Shown in pieces: positions 27,601 through 35,805 of a stretch of 64,000 nt of DNA. Origin of the DNA: Mucilaginibacter inviolabilis. GTDB taxonomy: Bacteria > Bacteroidota > Bacteroidia > Sphingobacteriales > Sphingobacteriaceae. Position 1 is the stretch's first letter; each line of letters starts with the position of its first letter. The notes beneath the pieces were generated by a model. That model saw nothing but the letters and a program-made list of their open reading frames with translations. It did not search any database and was not told where the DNA came from. The DNA lies in the NCBI RefSeq assembly GCF_011089895.1, contig NZ_JAANAT010000002.1, forward strand, positions 124,001 to 188,000. The letters are read 5' to 3'. The position numbers and the translations under genes were made by a program.

Positions 27601-29024
27601 TTACCTTCAATACCAATGAGCGATAGCAGCGGAAGATAAACAATGAGGATAATGATCTGCCCGAAAGCTGCCGATTTCATGAGCTTGCCGGCGCTATTTT
27701 GTACCTCGTTATCCATTTGTTCGGTACTGAGCTTTTCTATCGATTTCTTTTGATATTGGCCACTGGTAATGTGATGCACCACGCTCTCTACAATAATTAC
27801 TGCTCCGTCCACAATAAGTCCGAAGTCGATAGCGCCCAAACTCATGAGGTTTCCCGAAACACCGAATAAACGCATCATCAAAAAGGCGAACAGCATAGCC
27901 AGCGGAATAACCGAAGCAACTACCAAACCAGCCCTGAAATTGCCTAACAGAAGCACCAATACAAAAATTACGATCAGTGCGCCTTCCAGCAGGTTGCGTT
28001 TTACGGTGCCGATGGCCCGGTTAACCAGTTCGGTGCGATCAATAAAAGGCTCAATAGTTACGCCTTCGGGCAGCGACTTTTTGATCTGCACCATGCGTTC
28101 CTTTACGTTTTTGATCACCTGGCTAAAGTTTTCGCCTTTGAGCATCAGGGTGACACCGGCCACTACTTCGCCGCCGCCATTTCGGGTTACTGCGCCATAA
28201 CGGGTGGCACTGCCAAATTGTACGGTGGCAATATCTCGTATCAAAACAGGCGATCCCTTCACGTTTTTAACAACGATCTTTTTGATATCATCCAGGGATT
28301 TTACCTGCCCCAGGCCACGGATAAAGTAAGCGTTGTTGAGCTGTTCGATATAGGAGCCGCCTGTGTTTTCGTTGTTTTTCTGTAAGGCAGTATATACATC
28401 TGGAATGGTAAGTCCCAGCGAGTTAAGCTTATCGTTGTCCAGTGCTACTTCGTATTGTTTAACAAAACCGCCCCAGCCGCTTACTTCGGCCACCCCAACG
28501 GTGCCTGCTAATTGTGTACGAACGAGCCAGTCTTGAATGGTCCGCAGGTCTGTAGCGGTATACTTTTGCTCGTAGCCTTTTTGAGGGTGAATTACATACT
28601 GGTAAATTTCCCCAAGTCCGGTAGTTATGGGGGCTAGTGTTGGCTCGCCAAGGTCTGCGGGGATACTGCTTTCGGCTTCTTTCAATTGGGCCGTTACCTG
28701 CTGACGCGCCCAATATATATCAATATTGTCTTTAAAAACTAGGGTTATAACGGATATACCCGAACGGGATATAGACCGTTTTTCGACTATCCCGGCAATA
28801 TTAGCCATAGATAATTCAATGGGAGCGGTAATAAATTGCTCCACTTCCTGTGCACCCAGATTGGGTGCCTGCGTAATGATCTGTACCTGGTTGTTGGTAA
28901 TATCGGGTTGCGCGTCGACCGGTAGATTGGCTGCGGAATAAATTCCGGCAATTACCAGCAGCAGCGTCATGATTCCAATAGTTACCTTGTTCCGGATAGA
29001 GAACGCGATAATATGATCAAACAT
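24648..29024 (-). CDS. CzcA-type heavy-metal RND pump fused to a TolC-like outer-membrane factor
   Basis: The 1458-residue protein joins two parts. Residues ~1-1040 are an HME-class RND transporter: 12 membrane helices, and in TM4 the DFGLIVDGAVIIVE motif with the acidic residues of CzcA-type pumps, which move divalent cations such as Zn, Co, Cd or Ni rather than Cu/Ag. Residues ~1068-1458 are a TolC-like factor (LDSAIAKALIQNLKIRSAGL, long helical hairpins). Between them lies a signal-peptide-like segment (VLTILVAGILALVGIPKANA, then Q; Ala1067-Gln1068), so the channel part might be released by signal peptidase. Middle gene of the efflux operon. Pump-channel fusions of this kind are known in Bacteroidota. 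Confidence 0.93.
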   Translation of the reverse strand: MFDHIIAFSIRNKVTIGIMTLLLVIAGIYSAANLPVDAQPDITNNQVQIITQAPNLGAQEVEQFITAPIELSMANIAGIVEKRSISRSGISVITLVFKDNIDIYWARQQVTAQLKEAESSIPADLGEPTLAPITTGLGEIYQYVIHPQKGYEQKYTATDLRTIQDWLVRTQLAGTVGVAEVSGWGGFVKQYEVALDNDKLNSLGLTIPDVYTALQKNNENTGGSYIEQLNNAYFIRGLGQVKSLDDIKKIVVKNVKGSPVLIRDIATVQFGSATRYGAVTRNGGGEVVAGVTLMLKGENFSQVIKNVKERMVQIKKSLPEGVTIEPFIDRTELVNRAIGTVKRNLLEGALIVIFVLVLLLGNFRAGLVVASVIPLAMLFAFLMMRLFGVSGNLMSLGAIDFGLIVDGAVIIVESVVHHITSGQYQKKSIEKLSTEQMDNEVQNSAGKLMKSAAFGQIIILIVYLPLLSLIGIEGKMFRPMAQTVAFAILGAFILSLTYVPMASALFLSKNTVHKINISDRIITFLQRIYQHALVAVLKVKMLTVAVVFILFGISIWAFSRMGGEFIPTLEEGDLTVEISMMQGTSLSEVVKTFGKAEKLLKDRFPEIKQAVTRIGSSEIPTDPMPIERGDMMLAMKPKAEWKTATTRQEMTAKMEAALEEIPGIHASISQPMQMRFNELMTGIRQDVAIKIYGEDLDVLADEAAKIAKEISTVKGVTQPFVEKVIGLPQIQVSYNRDKMAQYGLNISDVNVILKTAFAGNVAGVVFEGEKRFDMVVRMDRNLRENITNVENLLIPLPSGNKVPLNQVADIGIKDAPAQISREDGKRRIYVGFNVEGRDVESTVTEIQNKLAGRIKLPGGYYMTYGGQFQNLQAAKSRLAIAVPAALLFILVLLYVTFRSVKESLLIFTAVPLASMGGVAALLLRGMPFSISAGVGFIALFGVAVLNGIVLIGYFNQLKEEGMSNIYDRVLEGTKTRLRPVLMTASVASLGFLPMALSSSAGAEVQKPLATVVIGGLVTATFLTLFVLPCLYLLFNRKEISKIKIPKAVLTILVAGILALVGIPKANAQNNQPLTLDSAIAKALIQNLKIRSAGLSVDQARALQKSSADLPKTEFLLTQDPTSGGNIDNSIGVKQSIAWPGYYKNQRKLLNQQTQLAESSDAVTRADIVRLVRSAWYAYLLNREMLRVLDHQDSIYSGFVKKAEIRRKTGETSALEVISARNKYQEIQALRIGTQADLRSNELALQQLLNIDEPVLVSESALPLLIDLQSNTANVTSNPQLGMNLQQIEVARAKVALEKSRLMPDFTLGYNQQLLIPGFDPANINRSYSPGTRIGGFQVGISVPVFSKAYTARIRSEKIATQVAEINYQQTHQQLRTQYEQELQQYQKFKQAVEYYTSGGLKQADEQLRIAQVSFNLGEIGYIEYIQNTSAAIQTKLTYLETVSRLNQSAIQIQYIKGK

Positions 29025-29103
29025 GAAATTTTATTAAATTAATGCGACAATCCATGCCTCGTCATTGGTGATGACGGGCAAAAAAATTAAAAGGAGATTC
29101 GTA

Positions 29104-29418
29104 TTAACTTAATTGCGGCGGCTGCCAGATGGCGATATCCTGCTCAGATAAAGCCGGAATGATCAGATCGGGATAGGGAACAAAAGTATTTTGCTGAAAT
29201 GATGGAATATATACCTGCTGGTCAATATCCCTAACACTTGAACAGCAGGAGCAGGAGCAAAGCGGTGTACAAGATTCGCGGCTGCAACCTTTATTACCAT
29301 CATGTGCCTGCCTGATGGTCAGGTGTGTTTGAGCCCATACAGCATCATCCCTGTCCTGACACGGCATAACCGACAGGAGGGAAACGTATAGGCTTATGAT
29401 GATGGCAATATATTTCAT
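29104..29418 (-). CDS. Small secreted Cys-rich protein upstream of metal pump
   Basis: The 104-residue protein has a hydrophobic N-terminus (YIAIIISLYVSLLSVMPC) and a central cysteine cluster (GCSRESCTPLCSCSCCSSV, about residues 44-62; seven Cys in a short span). It has no conserved enzymatic motif. I believe it corresponds to a Bacteroidota family seen just upstream of CzcA/CusA genes (DUF6660-like), but cannot verify this. The position, 79 bases before the pump gene on the same strand, and the Cys cluster suggest periplasmic metal binding. Confidence 0.75.
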   Translation of the reverse strand: MKYIAIIISLYVSLLSVMPCQDRDDAVWAQTHLTIRQAHDGNKGCSRESCTPLCSCSCCSSVRDIDQQVYIPSFQQNTFVPYPDLIIPALSEQDIAIWQPPQLS

Positions 29419-29510
29419 CTGGCCACAAAGTTAGGCTATTTATGCCAAAAACTCAACGGTTATTATTGGAGGCTAAAAAGGAGGGAAGGGAATCCGGATT
29501 TATTTCATGA

Positions 29511-29541
29511 AAAAGGGCTTCACAATTTGTGAAGCCCTTTT
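29511..29541. terminator. Bidirectional rho-independent terminator
   Basis: A perfect 14-bp stem AAAAGGGCTTCACA / TGTGAAGCCCTTTT with a 3-base loop, T-rich on both strands. It lies 67 bases downstream of the double SnoaL gene (minus strand) and separates it from the efflux operon. Confidence 0.88.
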
Positions 29542-29608
29542 TATTATCCGGTATCTTTTATTTCAATATGTACCCGAAATCTATCTATATATAGATTTTA
29601 TTATTAAG

Positions 29609-30577
29609 TTATAAACCCTGTACTATAAGCATTAAATCATTCCTGCTCCATTGGTCGGTGATCTTACCATCTTTTAGAATATCCATTTCAATTACATGCA
29701 ACGTTATAGCTTTGCCTGTGGGAGTTTTATCCATGAACTCTCCTGTATGTGTGGCGGTGACGGTTTTAAACAGCACCACTTTGTCGCCTTCTGCTATTAC
29801 CTCGTCTATTTGCACTTTGATATTGGAGAAACCTTTATGAAAGGATGAGGCAAATTGAATTACCCCATTTGCCCTGTCGTCAAGAAGGCCATTGGCTGGT
29901 GCTGTATGATTTGCGAATCCATTTGCTAAAAACTCCTTTAAATTGTCTGTATTAGCCAATTCAAAGAGTTCAGTATTGAATTTAATCACCGTTTGTTTAT
30001 TCTTTTCTATTGCAGCGTTGCTTTCGGTATTGTTTTTATTGCTCGGATATTTATCATTTTTGGTCTTTTTTTCAGGTTCTATTGCTGCCCAATTCCCTAG
30101 CAGAGCTTGCATATAGTCATTCTTGGCCCAATAGTCGGTGATTTTTCCGTCTTTTATGATTGCTATCTCAATAGAATTTAAAGTGACTGTTTTTCCAGAA
30201 GGGGCATTCCCAAAGAAGGGCCCGGTATTCGTGGCTGTCATTGTTTTTCTCAAGGCAACTTTATTGCCTTCGGCCACTACCTCGTGTACCTCGAAATGAA
30301 TATTTGAAAACCCTTTGTGGAATTCAGAAGTAAATTTTATCATCGGCGAGGCATCGTCGGGGGCATTAGGCGGAGGCGTATGGTTTACGAAGGTTTCCGT
30401 CAGAAGTACTTTTGCGATAGCAGTGTCGCCATTGCCAAAGAACTCTCTGTTAAATTTAATAAATACTTGTTTGTTGTTTTCTAATGTCATGTTTTTTTGT
30501 TTTGAAGTTTGCGCGAATGAAATAGTTGTCAAGCAACTTATCATTGACATGGAAATAATATAGACTGCCTTTTTCAT
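29609..30577 (-). CDS. Secreted protein with two tandem SnoaL/ester-cyclase-like domains
   Basis: The 322-residue protein has a signal peptide (AVYIISMSMISCLTTISFAQ, cleavage near residue 22) and two homologous SnoaL-like domains, about 35-160 and 185-320. Both repeat the pattern NKQ.(V)IKFN..(E/L)F, NHT.P.N, FHKGFSNI, EV(V/I)AEG(N/D)KV, T(A)T.TG.F and K(A)(V/I)TL..IE..I(I/L)KDGKITD. A single gene duplication is implied. SnoaL relatives catalyse or bind small molecules; the substrate is unknown. It is divergent from the HxlR regulator, a classic arrangement for HxlR-controlled genes. Confidence 0.85.
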   Translation of the reverse strand: MKKAVYIISMSMISCLTTISFAQTSKQKNMTLENNKQVFIKFNREFFGNGDTAIAKVLLTETFVNHTPPPNAPDDASPMIKFTSEFHKGFSNIHFEVHEVVAEGNKVALRKTMTATNTGPFFGNAPSGKTVTLNSIEIAIIKDGKITDYWAKNDYMQALLGNWAAIEPEKKTKNDKYPSNKNNTESNAAIEKNKQTVIKFNTELFELANTDNLKEFLANGFANHTAPANGLLDDRANGVIQFASSFHKGFSNIKVQIDEVIAEGDKVVLFKTVTATHTGEFMDKTPTGKAITLHVIEMDILKDGKITDQWSRNDLMLIVQGL

Positions 30578-30600
30578 GTTGTATTAATCATTTTTTCGTG

Positions 30601-30631
30601 TTGCAAAACTGAATAATGCGCTTTATATTTG
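30601..30631 (+). promoter_or_regulatory. Promoter of the HxlR regulator gene
   Basis: TTG at 30601-30603, a 20-base spacer and TATATTTG at 30624-30631 fit the Bacteroidota -33/-7 promoter well. Just downstream are AAAGAGCTTTCC and AAAGCGCTTTCC (about 30633-30661), partly palindromic AT-flanked words that could be the binding site of the HxlR protein itself (autoregulation; inference). Confidence 0.6.
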
Positions 30632-30684
30632 AAAGAGCTTTCCAAATGTAAAGCGCTTTCCTTTGTGAAACTATATTGAATTTT

Positions 30685-31044
30685 ATGCCTCAAAAAAAAG
30701 AAAAAACTGAACTTCCAGTTGTGTGTAAAGTGAAAATGCGTTCTGTCCGGGATACAATGGATATCTTAAGTGGGAAATGGAAGATCCAAATAATAGCGAC
30801 GCTTGCGTTCGGATCCAATTATTTTATGAATTTGCAGCGCCAGATTGACGGAATTGGTTCCAAAATGCTCTCCAAAGAGCTACAGGAATTGGAAGCGAAT
30901 GGATTGGTTAAACGCATTGTTTATGACACGAAACCCGTTACTGTACAATATGAACTTACGGATTATGGTAACACTATTATTCCCATTATTAATGAAATTG
31001 CCGCCTGGGGAGGAGCGCACCGGGCGAAAATTTTACAAGATTGA
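30685..31044 (+). CDS. HxlR-family winged-helix regulator
   Basis: From ATG 30685 (a TTG at 30676 is a less likely start) the product is 119 residues. It has the HxlR core: RDTMDILSGKWKIQIIATLA, FMNLQRQIDGIGSKMLSKEL, LEANGLVKRIVYDTKPVTVQ, YELTDYGNTIIPIINEIAAW. An early Cys (VVCKV, about residue 13) is in the position used for aldehyde or redox sensing in some relatives, but this is a guess. The divergent double SnoaL gene is its likely target. Confidence 0.9.
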   Translation: MPQKKEKTELPVVCKVKMRSVRDTMDILSGKWKIQIIATLAFGSNYFMNLQRQIDGIGSKMLSKELQELEANGLVKRIVYDTKPVTVQYELTDYGNTIIPIINEIAAWGGAHRAKILQD

Positions 31045-31176
31045 TGTCTTCATTAAAATTTTAAAAAGGCATGGTCTATCGAACTTAATTTAGTGAGGTA
31101 AAATCAATGATAATCTTTCTGAAAGAGGTCTTAAGGTCGTGCTGTTTTTACCTCAAAGATGATAGCTTTTTCAATA

Positions 31177-31214
31177 AAAAAAACCTCTAAAACGTTGATT
31201 TTAGAGGTTTTTTT
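31177..31214. terminator. Bidirectional terminator between HxlR gene and island end
   Basis: CCTCTAAAA (31184-31192) pairs with TTTTAGAGG (31199-31207); poly-A on the left and poly-T on the right make it functional in both directions. On the minus strand it lies just past the tRNA-Ala 3' end, so it was probably the tRNA's own terminator. Confidence 0.85.
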
Positions 31215-31221
31215 AAATCAG

Positions 31222-31260
31222 TGGAGAATATCGGAGTCGAACCGATGACCTCTTGCATGC
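31222..31260 (-). other. tRNA-Ala 3' fragment, putative island attachment site
   Basis: The 39 bases, read on the minus strand, are the 3' part of a tRNA-Ala: the end of the anticodon loop and stem (GCATGCAAG), variable bases AGGTC, T-arm ATCGGTTCGACTCCGAT and acceptor strand ATTCTCC with discriminator A. The D-arm, 5' acceptor strand and the rest of the anticodon are absent; similarity stops inside the anticodon. A truncated tRNA 3' end beside an integrase gene (31468) is the classic trace of site-specific integration. The bases 31261-31467 hold no gene. A 10-base word TTGCATGCCA at 31253-31262 recurs at 31434-31443 upstream of the integrase. The intact gene should lie at the far end of the island, outside the window. 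Confidence 0.85.
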
Positions 31261-31467
31261 CATCCGAAAAGTGACAAACTTAAAATGGTTTAAAATAGTT
31301 ATAAATATCACTGATAATCAAAATTTTATGATATTTATATGACTTATTGACTATTGTTTTTTTGTCCATTTTAACGATCTTTGTTTTATCAATGGTTTAT
31401 CACAAGACATTAGGTAAACTATAGCATGACGGTTTGCATGCCAGGATAATATAAATTTTTAATCGCT

Positions 31468-32724
31468 ATGGAAATAGCAATTAAGCCCATTCTTTGGACC
31501 TATAGAGAAATATTAGAGACTGAAAAAAATTACGTAATTGGCGAACATGAAGTACGGATCCGGTTAACTCAAAACCGGGACTCCAAGTACCTATCAACCG
31601 GCTATAGCAGCTCGGTTGATAATTGGGATTCTGTACAAGGGGTTCCCAAGATGAGCCATCCTCATTATGTAGCCTTGATAACTCGAATAAAGAAATTTAT
31701 CGATGATATCAATTACGAAATAAAATCGGCAGAAAAGGCTGGCCGGTTAATTACTCACGTCGAAATTAAAGCCCGGTTAAATAATCAACTTAAACAACCG
31801 GTCGTTATTGGTAAGCCCAGTAAAATTTTGGCTTATATCAAGTATTTGATCGACTATTATGATTCCGTTGATAACCCAGGCTATGCAAATGTGTTCTATA
31901 ATAACAGGCTGACTGTAAAAAAGCTTTTAAAAGATAAGGATAAGATGTTCGTCGCCTTTACTAAGGCAGATCACGAAGCTTATGCAAAACAAATAGCAGG
32001 AACTTCGGAATCAACGCAAAGTCATTATCTCCGGACATATTATAGAATATGGAATCTTGCCATAAAAGATGGATTGGCAACGCAGGACCATCACCCTAAA
32101 AACATCATTAACTTTAAGGCTTATAAGCGCATCCGGACGAAGAAACGCTCTATCAAATCTGATTTTTGGGAACGGATCATGAAACTTAAACTGGCGAAAG
32201 GCACCAGGATGCACCGTTCTCATTTATTAATGCAATTCATGTACTATTCGAGAGGTATGAATTTTAATGATATGCTTAAGCTGAAGAAAGAGCAATTTGT
32301 TAATGATGGTATTCAATATAAACGCTCAAAAAATAAAAGGAAATACGATTTTGAATTGCATCCTAAAGCAGTTGATGTCATTAAAATATTTGAAATACAT
32401 TTTGAGCAATCAAATGCCGGTTTTATTTTCCCTTTCCTTATGGCGGAACACGACACTGCAAGGAAGATTGACACAAGGATTGATTCGGCTTTAAAGGATT
32501 TCAATGAGGATTCACAAGCTATGGCAGAAGCTGTTGGTTGGAAAAAGAAATTTACCTCCAATGCTTTAAGACATGGTTTTGCAAGTCATTTGAATGAAAA
32601 AAACGTTGATATCAAAATCATTCAGGATGCACTAGGTCATGAGACACAATCCCAGACAAAAGTCTACCTGGACGACATTGACGATAGTATTATTGCCAAC
32701 GCAATAAAGGAAGCCTTAAAATAA
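31468..32724 (+). CDS. Tyrosine site-specific integrase (island integrase 1)
   Basis: The 418-residue protein has an N-terminal arm-binding and SAM-like core-binding region (about 1-200) and a C-terminal catalytic domain. Box I Arg is in YYSRGMNFNDMLKL. Box II reads SNALRHGFASHLN, with Asn in place of the usual His of HxxR. The last block is DALGHETQSQTKVYLDD with the nucleophile Tyr. It lies 207 bases from the tRNA-Ala fragment and points away from it, so it is the best candidate for the enzyme that inserted the island. A closely related but interrupted copy follows directly. Confidence 0.93.
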   Translation: MEIAIKPILWTYREILETEKNYVIGEHEVRIRLTQNRDSKYLSTGYSSSVDNWDSVQGVPKMSHPHYVALITRIKKFIDDINYEIKSAEKAGRLITHVEIKARLNNQLKQPVVIGKPSKILAYIKYLIDYYDSVDNPGYANVFYNNRLTVKKLLKDKDKMFVAFTKADHEAYAKQIAGTSESTQSHYLRTYYRIWNLAIKDGLATQDHHPKNIINFKAYKRIRTKKRSIKSDFWERIMKLKLAKGTRMHRSHLLMQFMYYSRGMNFNDMLKLKKEQFVNDGIQYKRSKNKRKYDFELHPKAVDVIKIFEIHFEQSNAGFIFPFLMAEHDTARKIDTRIDSALKDFNEDSQAMAEAVGWKKKFTSNALRHGFASHLNEKNVDIKIIQDALGHETQSQTKVYLDDIDDSIIANAIKEALK

Positions 32725-32820
32725 TTTTAAGATTGGTTTACAGGGTTGTAAACTGTCGATTACATACAAATCTTGTCTATTATTTGCTCCTGGGGTTACT
32801 TAGGGGCAAATAATAGATTT

Positions 32821-34077
32821 ATGGAAATTTTCATCAAACCAGTCCTCTGGACTTATAGAAGCATTACAAAAGGAAAGAAAAACCTTGTTGAGGGAGAATA
32901 TGGCGTCAGGATAAGAATGACACAAGCCCGTGTTAATACCTACATTTCAATTGGTTTTAGCAGTTCACTCAAACAATGGGATAATAAAAATAACTATCCG
33001 CGATTAACACATCCAAAATATAAGGAACTTGCTGTCAGGATTGATAAAATTATAGATGATATTCAGTTTGAAATAAAATTAGCAGAAAGGGCCGGGAGAT
33101 ATATAAATCCTAAACAAATAAAAGCCGCAATTACGAATAGCAGTCAAAGCTTTAATAAAGTCACTAAGCCCAATAAAATCCTTGAGTATATTTAGACCAT
33201 TATTGACCAATACGAAGAATCAGATAATCCGGGATATGCAAATGTATTTTGGAGTTGTAAGCTTAGTGTTCAGAAATTGCTCAATAATAAAGATTGCACA
33301 TTCATGGAATTCACCAAAGCACATCATGAAGCTTATGAGCGACAGATCTCAAAGAATTCAGAGTCTACTAAGAGTATTTATCTAAGAACGCTTTACAGGG
33401 TTTGGAATCTTGCTATTGCAGATGAGATCGTAACTAAGGAATACCATCCAAAAAGACACATAAAATTCAAGGTCTATAAAAGGATCCGCACCAAGAAGCG
33501 ATCTATCAAATCCGTTTATTTCCAACGCATATTAAAACTAAACTACCCAGAAGATAGCCGGGAATACAGATCACACCTATTATTACAGTTTATGTATTAT
33601 GCCAGGGGTATCAATTTCAATGATATGTTGAAACTGAAATTTGACAGCCTTCAAAATAATGGTCTGGTCTATAAACGTTCAAAGAATAAAAGGGATTATA
33701 ACTTTGAACTGCACCCTAAAGCGATGAAGATTGTAAATACATTTCTGACCTATCCTGTTCAATCTGATGCGGGGTATGTCTTTCCATTTATCTTCCAAGC
33801 ACATGATACCGCAAGAAAGATCCATACCCGTATTAAATCAGCCTTAAAAGATTTTAATGAAGATGCCAAAGCTATCGCCAATGTTGTCGGATGGGAGATC
33901 CAGTTCACTTCGAATTCTCTCAGGCACGGTTTTGCAAGTCATCTAAATGAAGCAAACGTTGGCATTAGGATTATCCAAGAGGCTTTAGGGCATGAAACCC
34001 AATTACAGACTCAAACTTACCTCGACGATATAGATGGTAGCGTTGTTACCGAAGCAATAAATAATGCGTTATTGTAA
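32821..34077 (+). pseudogene. Second tyrosine integrase, interrupted by an in-frame TAG
   Basis: A single reading frame from ATG 32821 to the stop at 34075-34077 encodes a protein colinear with integrase 1 (EIFIKPVLWTYRSITKGKKN; catalytic SNSLRHGFASHLN and EALGHETQLQTQTYLDD). It is broken only by TAG at 33193-33195, where integrase 1 has Lys (ILAYIKYLIDYY against ILEYI-stop-TIIDQY). One base change (AAG to TAG) explains it. The downstream frame has no strong start before TTG 33277. It is a tandem paralogue, recently inactivated or producing two fragments. Confidence 0.88.
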
Positions 34078-34136
34078 ATGCTACTTTAATTATCAATAGC
34101 TTTGCGGAAGAGGAGAAACAATCGGTATGATAAATT

Positions 34137-35369
34137 TCAATCGATTTCCTCTTCCGTTAGAAAGAGCTCCTGGCCAACATATTTTTTCTTTAGCGGCTTC
34201 ATGTCTCTGCTGACCTTGGTGTCGGTTATGCGGGCATATAACTGAGTAGTATTAATACTTTTATGTCCAAGCATCTGTCCTACAGTTTCAATCGGAACCC
34301 CGTTGGTCAGTGTTACAGTAGTTGCAAAAGTGTGCCGGGCGCAATGAAAAGTCAGCCGTTTTGTCCAGCCCATCATGCTGGTTATATCTTTGAGGTAGGC
34401 ATTAGCCTTTTGATTGCTTATTTTAGGTAGGATAAAATCTTCATCCAGAATTCTCGGATAATCTTTATAGTGTTCAACAAGACGCAACGCCGGGCTCAAT
34501 AGGGGAACTCTTACGCGATTGTTATTTTTCGTCCTGTAGGTCTGAATCCAAAGTCCACCATCCTCACCTTTCAATATATCAGCCCGTTTAAGCTTAACCG
34601 TATCGGCATAGGAAAGACCGGTGTAGCAACTAAAAAGAAATAAATCCCTTACAATATTAAGCCGCCTCTTCCTGAGCCGCTTTTTTGCTAGCTCATTAAG
34701 TTCATTGCTGGTCAGATATTCCCGATGTACTTCCTCATGCCTTACCCTATAGGCGATGAATGGATCACGTTTTACCCATCCAATCTCATAAGCTATCTTT
34801 ATCACCGTCCTTAACTTTTTGACCATCTGTATAGCGGTATTAATCTTAACGCCGTAGTCCGTTTTAAGGTAGTACTCGAAATCACGTACAAACCGATAAT
34901 CTATCTCGTCCAAACGAATATCGTCGGCTTTATTTTTCATGGCGACGTACTTTTTAATAACTCTGTAAACCGTCTTGTATTTGGCAAGTGTTCCCGGGGT
35001 ATAATCCTTCCCCAGTAGCCCAGCTATTTGATTTGTATGATAGCTCCACGCTTCTGACAGCATTTTTGGCGGATCAATTTCCTCGCCCTGCATCAGCTTG
35101 CGGATATGTACTGCCTGAAATGGCTTTCCCGAAGTGTAGAGTTCAAGCCTGCAGGAATAAGCTCTTGTGTAGAGCACATCCAGCCAGGCATTGGTAATAC
35201 GGGCCTCCTCTTTATTTCCTCTGATCCGTTTAGTCTGACCGTTCCATTCTTCACGCAAGCATCTCTTTCCGGTTGACCATTCCTCGCGCTGTCCATTAAT
35301 GTTCAGTCGGATGTAGATGTGCAATAAAGTGTTCAGCTTATTTTTAGGTGCCTTCAGAAGAAAAAGCAC
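34137..35369 (-). CDS. Tyrosine integrase of Bacteroidetes mobile-element type
   Basis: About 410 residues: an arm-type DNA-binding N-terminus (HIYIRLNINGQREEWSTGKR), a SAM-like core-binding domain (about 110-210) and a complete catalytic domain (Arg in SCYTGLSYADTVKL-type box I region, HCARHTFA, MLGHKSINTTQLYARI). No ATG exists at the N-terminus: the frame is open back to a TGA at 35424-35426 and the best start is GTG 35369. The upstream excisionase-like gene ends at 35396, so coupled translation is likely. This family is carried by conjugative and mobilisable elements. Confidence 0.9.
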   Translation of the reverse strand: MLFLLKAPKNKLNTLLHIYIRLNINGQREEWSTGKRCLREEWNGQTKRIRGNKEEARITNAWLDVLYTRAYSCRLELYTSGKPFQAVHIRKLMQGEEIDPPKMLSEAWSYHTNQIAGLLGKDYTPGTLAKYKTVYRVIKKYVAMKNKADDIRLDEIDYRFVRDFEYYLKTDYGVKINTAIQMVKKLRTVIKIAYEIGWVKRDPFIAYRVRHEEVHREYLTSNELNELAKKRLRKRRLNIVRDLFLFSCYTGLSYADTVKLKRADILKGEDGGLWIQTYRTKNNNRVRVPLLSPALRLVEHYKDYPRILDEDFILPKISNQKANAYLKDITSMMGWTKRLTFHCARHTFATTVTLTNGVPIETVGQMLGHKSINTTQLYARITDTKVSRDMKPLKKKYVGQELFLTEEEID

Positions 35370-35395
35370 ACTGAACGTCTGCGACTGCGCAGGCG

Positions 35396-35731
35396 TTATG
35401 GCTTCCTTTTCGGGCTTTTTTTTTCAGCCCCGGAAAGCATTTTGTCAATATCCTCGGCTTTATAAAAGAATATCTTACCGACCTTATTATGGCTTATGGT
35501 TCCGGCGACCCGCATATTCTGCAAAGTACCGGCAGATATATTTAAAAGCTTTCGCACGTCTTTACTCCTAAGCCACTTTTGCTGTTGCAGAGTTTGCGCT
35601 TCCTTGAGCGGTTTTAAGATTTCGAATAGCTCGTTTTTAAAATTCTCAAGGTCCTTTTTGGTCAATAAATCGTCTGGAGTCACATTCAAATATTTAGAAA
35701 AACAGGACAAATGTAAAGAAAAGCCGGACAT
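35396..35731 (-). CDS. Excisionase-like helix-turn-helix protein
   Basis: The 111-residue protein has a coiled N-terminal half (TKKDLENFKNELFEILKPLK) and a MerR/Xis-type winged helix (QQQKWLRSKDVRKLLNISAG, TLQNMRVAGTISHNKVGKIF, FYKAEDIDKML), then a lysine-rich tail. This pattern is usual for small DNA-binding proteins encoded next to element integrases in Bacteroidota. It lies just upstream of the integrase on the same strand, so a role in excision is likely (inference). Confidence 0.85.
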   Translation of the reverse strand: MSGFSLHLSCFSKYLNVTPDDLLTKKDLENFKNELFEILKPLKEAQTLQQQKWLRSKDVRKLLNISAGTLQNMRVAGTISHNKVGKIFFYKAEDIDKMLSGAEKKSPKRKP

Positions 35732-35805
35732 AAAAAATAAAATTATTTAGATTTCCCAAACATCTGTACATTAAACTCATAAAATATTCCAGAAAAACGT
35801 TATTC

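Noticed and set aside
31222..31260. Complete tRNA-Ala gene
   Set aside because: Only the 3' 39 bases are present; the 5' acceptor strand, D-arm and full anticodon are missing.
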